7,204 nt of DNA from JBDTMC01 sp039934475 (lineage in GTDB: Bacteria; Acidobacteriota; Terriglobia; Bryobacterales; Bryobacteraceae): positions 1 through 7,204 of the forward strand of contig JBDTMC010000406.1 of NCBI GenBank assembly GCA_039934475.1, written 5' to 3'. How positions within the stretch are numbered: the first letter of the stretch is position 1; each line of letters opens with the position of its first letter. Under the pieces are notes generated by a model. That model was not told where the DNA came from. It saw nothing but the letters and a program-made list of their open reading frames with translations, and made no database searches. Shown one piece after another: positions 6,649 through 7,204 of this stretch. The translations under genes and the position numbers were made by a program.

Positions 6649-6948
6649 ATGGAAATTCGGCCGCTGTACGACCGCATTGTCGTGAAGCGTATTGAAGAGC
6701 AAGAGACTGTATCGGGTGGAATTATCATCCCCGATACGGCAAAAGAGAAGCCACAGCAGGGTGAAGTTGTCGCCGTCGGCAAAGGCAAGCGCCTTGAAGA
6801 TGGCAAGGTTGTGGGCCTGGATGTCCAGGTCGGCGATCGCATCCTGTTTGGCAAATATTCCGGCAGCGACATTAAGCTGGACGGTAACGAATATCTCATT
6901 ATGCGCGAGGACGAAGTCCTCGGCGTGCTGGTAAACGGCGCAAAGTAA
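6649..6948 (+). CDS. groES: Co-chaperonin GroES (Cpn10)
   Basis: This complete 99-residue protein matches the family length (95-100). It begins MEIRPLYDRIVVKR, the usual N-terminal strand. The mobile loop at about residues 17-34 carries GGIIIPD, whose hydrophobic triplet (III here, IVL in E. coli) docks on the GroEL apical domain. It continues through GEVVAVGKG, VGDRILFGKYSG and the C-terminal EYLIMREDEVLGVL strand. Seven copies form the lid closing the GroEL folding chamber in the cytoplasm, regulating ATP-driven encapsulated folding. The ATG follows GGAGG by 11 bases, and the stop is 30 bases before groEL, giving the standard groES-groEL operon. The CIRCE element upstream implies HrcA-controlled heat-shock expression. 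No unusual residue or truncation is seen. Confidence 0.98.
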   Translation: MEIRPLYDRIVVKRIEEQETVSGGIIIPDTAKEKPQQGEVVAVGKGKRLEDGKVVGLDVQVGDRILFGKYSGSDIKLDGNEYLIMREDEVLGVLVNGAK

Positions 6949-6960
6949 GATCCGAAAACC

Positions 6961-6966
6961 AGGAGG
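6961..6966 (+). promoter_or_regulatory. Ribosome binding site of groEL
   Basis: AGGAGG lies 12 bases before the groEL ATG at 6979, inside the 30-base groES-groEL gap. The motif is a full match, but the spacing is at the long end, as for groES. Confidence 0.75.
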
Positions 6967-6978
6967 ACTAATAGAAAT

Positions 6979-7204
6979 ATGCCCGCAAAGCAGATTGTTT
7001 ATAGCGAAAATTCCCGTCAGGCCATCTTGCGCGGTGTCAACCAGCTCGCCGACGCCGTGAAGGTGACCCTTGGCCCCAAGGGCCGCAATGTTGTTCTCGA
7101 GAAGAAGTTCGGCGGACCGACGATCACCAAAGACGGTGTCACGGTGGCGAAAGAGATTGAACTCGCCAACCCGCTGGAAAACATGGGCGCGCAGATGGTG
7201 CGCG
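6979..7204 (+). CDS. groEL: Chaperonin GroEL (Cpn60), N-terminal part cut by the window end
   Basis: Seventy-five codons are present; the gene runs off the window (the family is about 540-550 residues). The visible equatorial-domain part aligns without gaps to the N-terminus of other GroELs as I recall them. It has the nucleotide-binding TLGPKGRNV loop (T30-V38) and TITKDGVTVAKE (48-59), which includes the conserved D52, followed by ENMGAQMVR. Two rings of seven subunits bind non-native proteins and, with GroES and ATP, fold them in the cytoplasm. It is the second gene of the groESL operon. The N-terminus MPAKQIVYSENSRQ is slightly divergent from the usual MAAK-type start. Nothing can be said of the apical domain or the C-terminal Gly-Met tail. 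Confidence 0.98.
   Translation, partial: MPAKQIVYSENSRQAILRGVNQLADAVKVTLGPKGRNVVLEKKFGGPTITKDGVTVAKEIELANPLENMGAQMVR

Overview
The window reads as a chromosomal segment from an Acidobacteriota bacterium, possibly of the Solibacter/Bryobacter group. The main clue is an 853-residue double-FtsX permease of the acidobacterial duplicated orphan permease (ADOP) type. The LPS-export genes show a diderm, and the sequence is moderately GC-rich with dense coding. The taxon is inferred from gene families, not from a marker gene.

Layout from left to right. Positions 1-897 (+) hold the 3' part of a polytopic membrane protein resembling the C-terminal half of GT39/ArnT-like glycosyltransferases; its 5' end lies outside the window. 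It converges on, and overlaps by 124 bp, a leftward gene set. In transcription order that set is a very large LptC-LptA-like protein (6432-4147), lptB (4143-3406) and the ADOP permease (3335-774). The lptC/A and lptB genes are 3 nt apart and form an LPS-export operon. The ADOP gene follows after 70 bp with its own strong ribosome binding site. To the right, a 216-bp divergent intergenic region holds a degenerate but correctly spaced CIRCE (HrcA) operator, candidate sigma-70 promoters and small 5'-UTR hairpins. It is followed by groES (6649-6948) and the first 75 codons of groEL (6979 to the window end).

Functionally, LptB would be the cytoplasmic ATPase and the long LptC/LptA-like protein the inner-membrane-anchored periplasmic bridge for lipopolysacchide transport; LptF/LptG and LptD are not in the window. 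GroES/GroEL form the chaperonin, apparently under HrcA/CIRCE heat-shock control. The ADOP protein has no ATPase domain and its role is unknown.

I found no CRISPR array, mobile element, RNA gene, toxin-antitoxin or defence system. This is mostly an ordinary core-genome region. The points worth a second look are the LptC-LptA-like single-chain bridge, the variant CIRCE and structured groES leader, the convergent overlap that seems to give the glycosyltransferase-like protein a foreign tail, and the odd TTG start of the Lpt gene.
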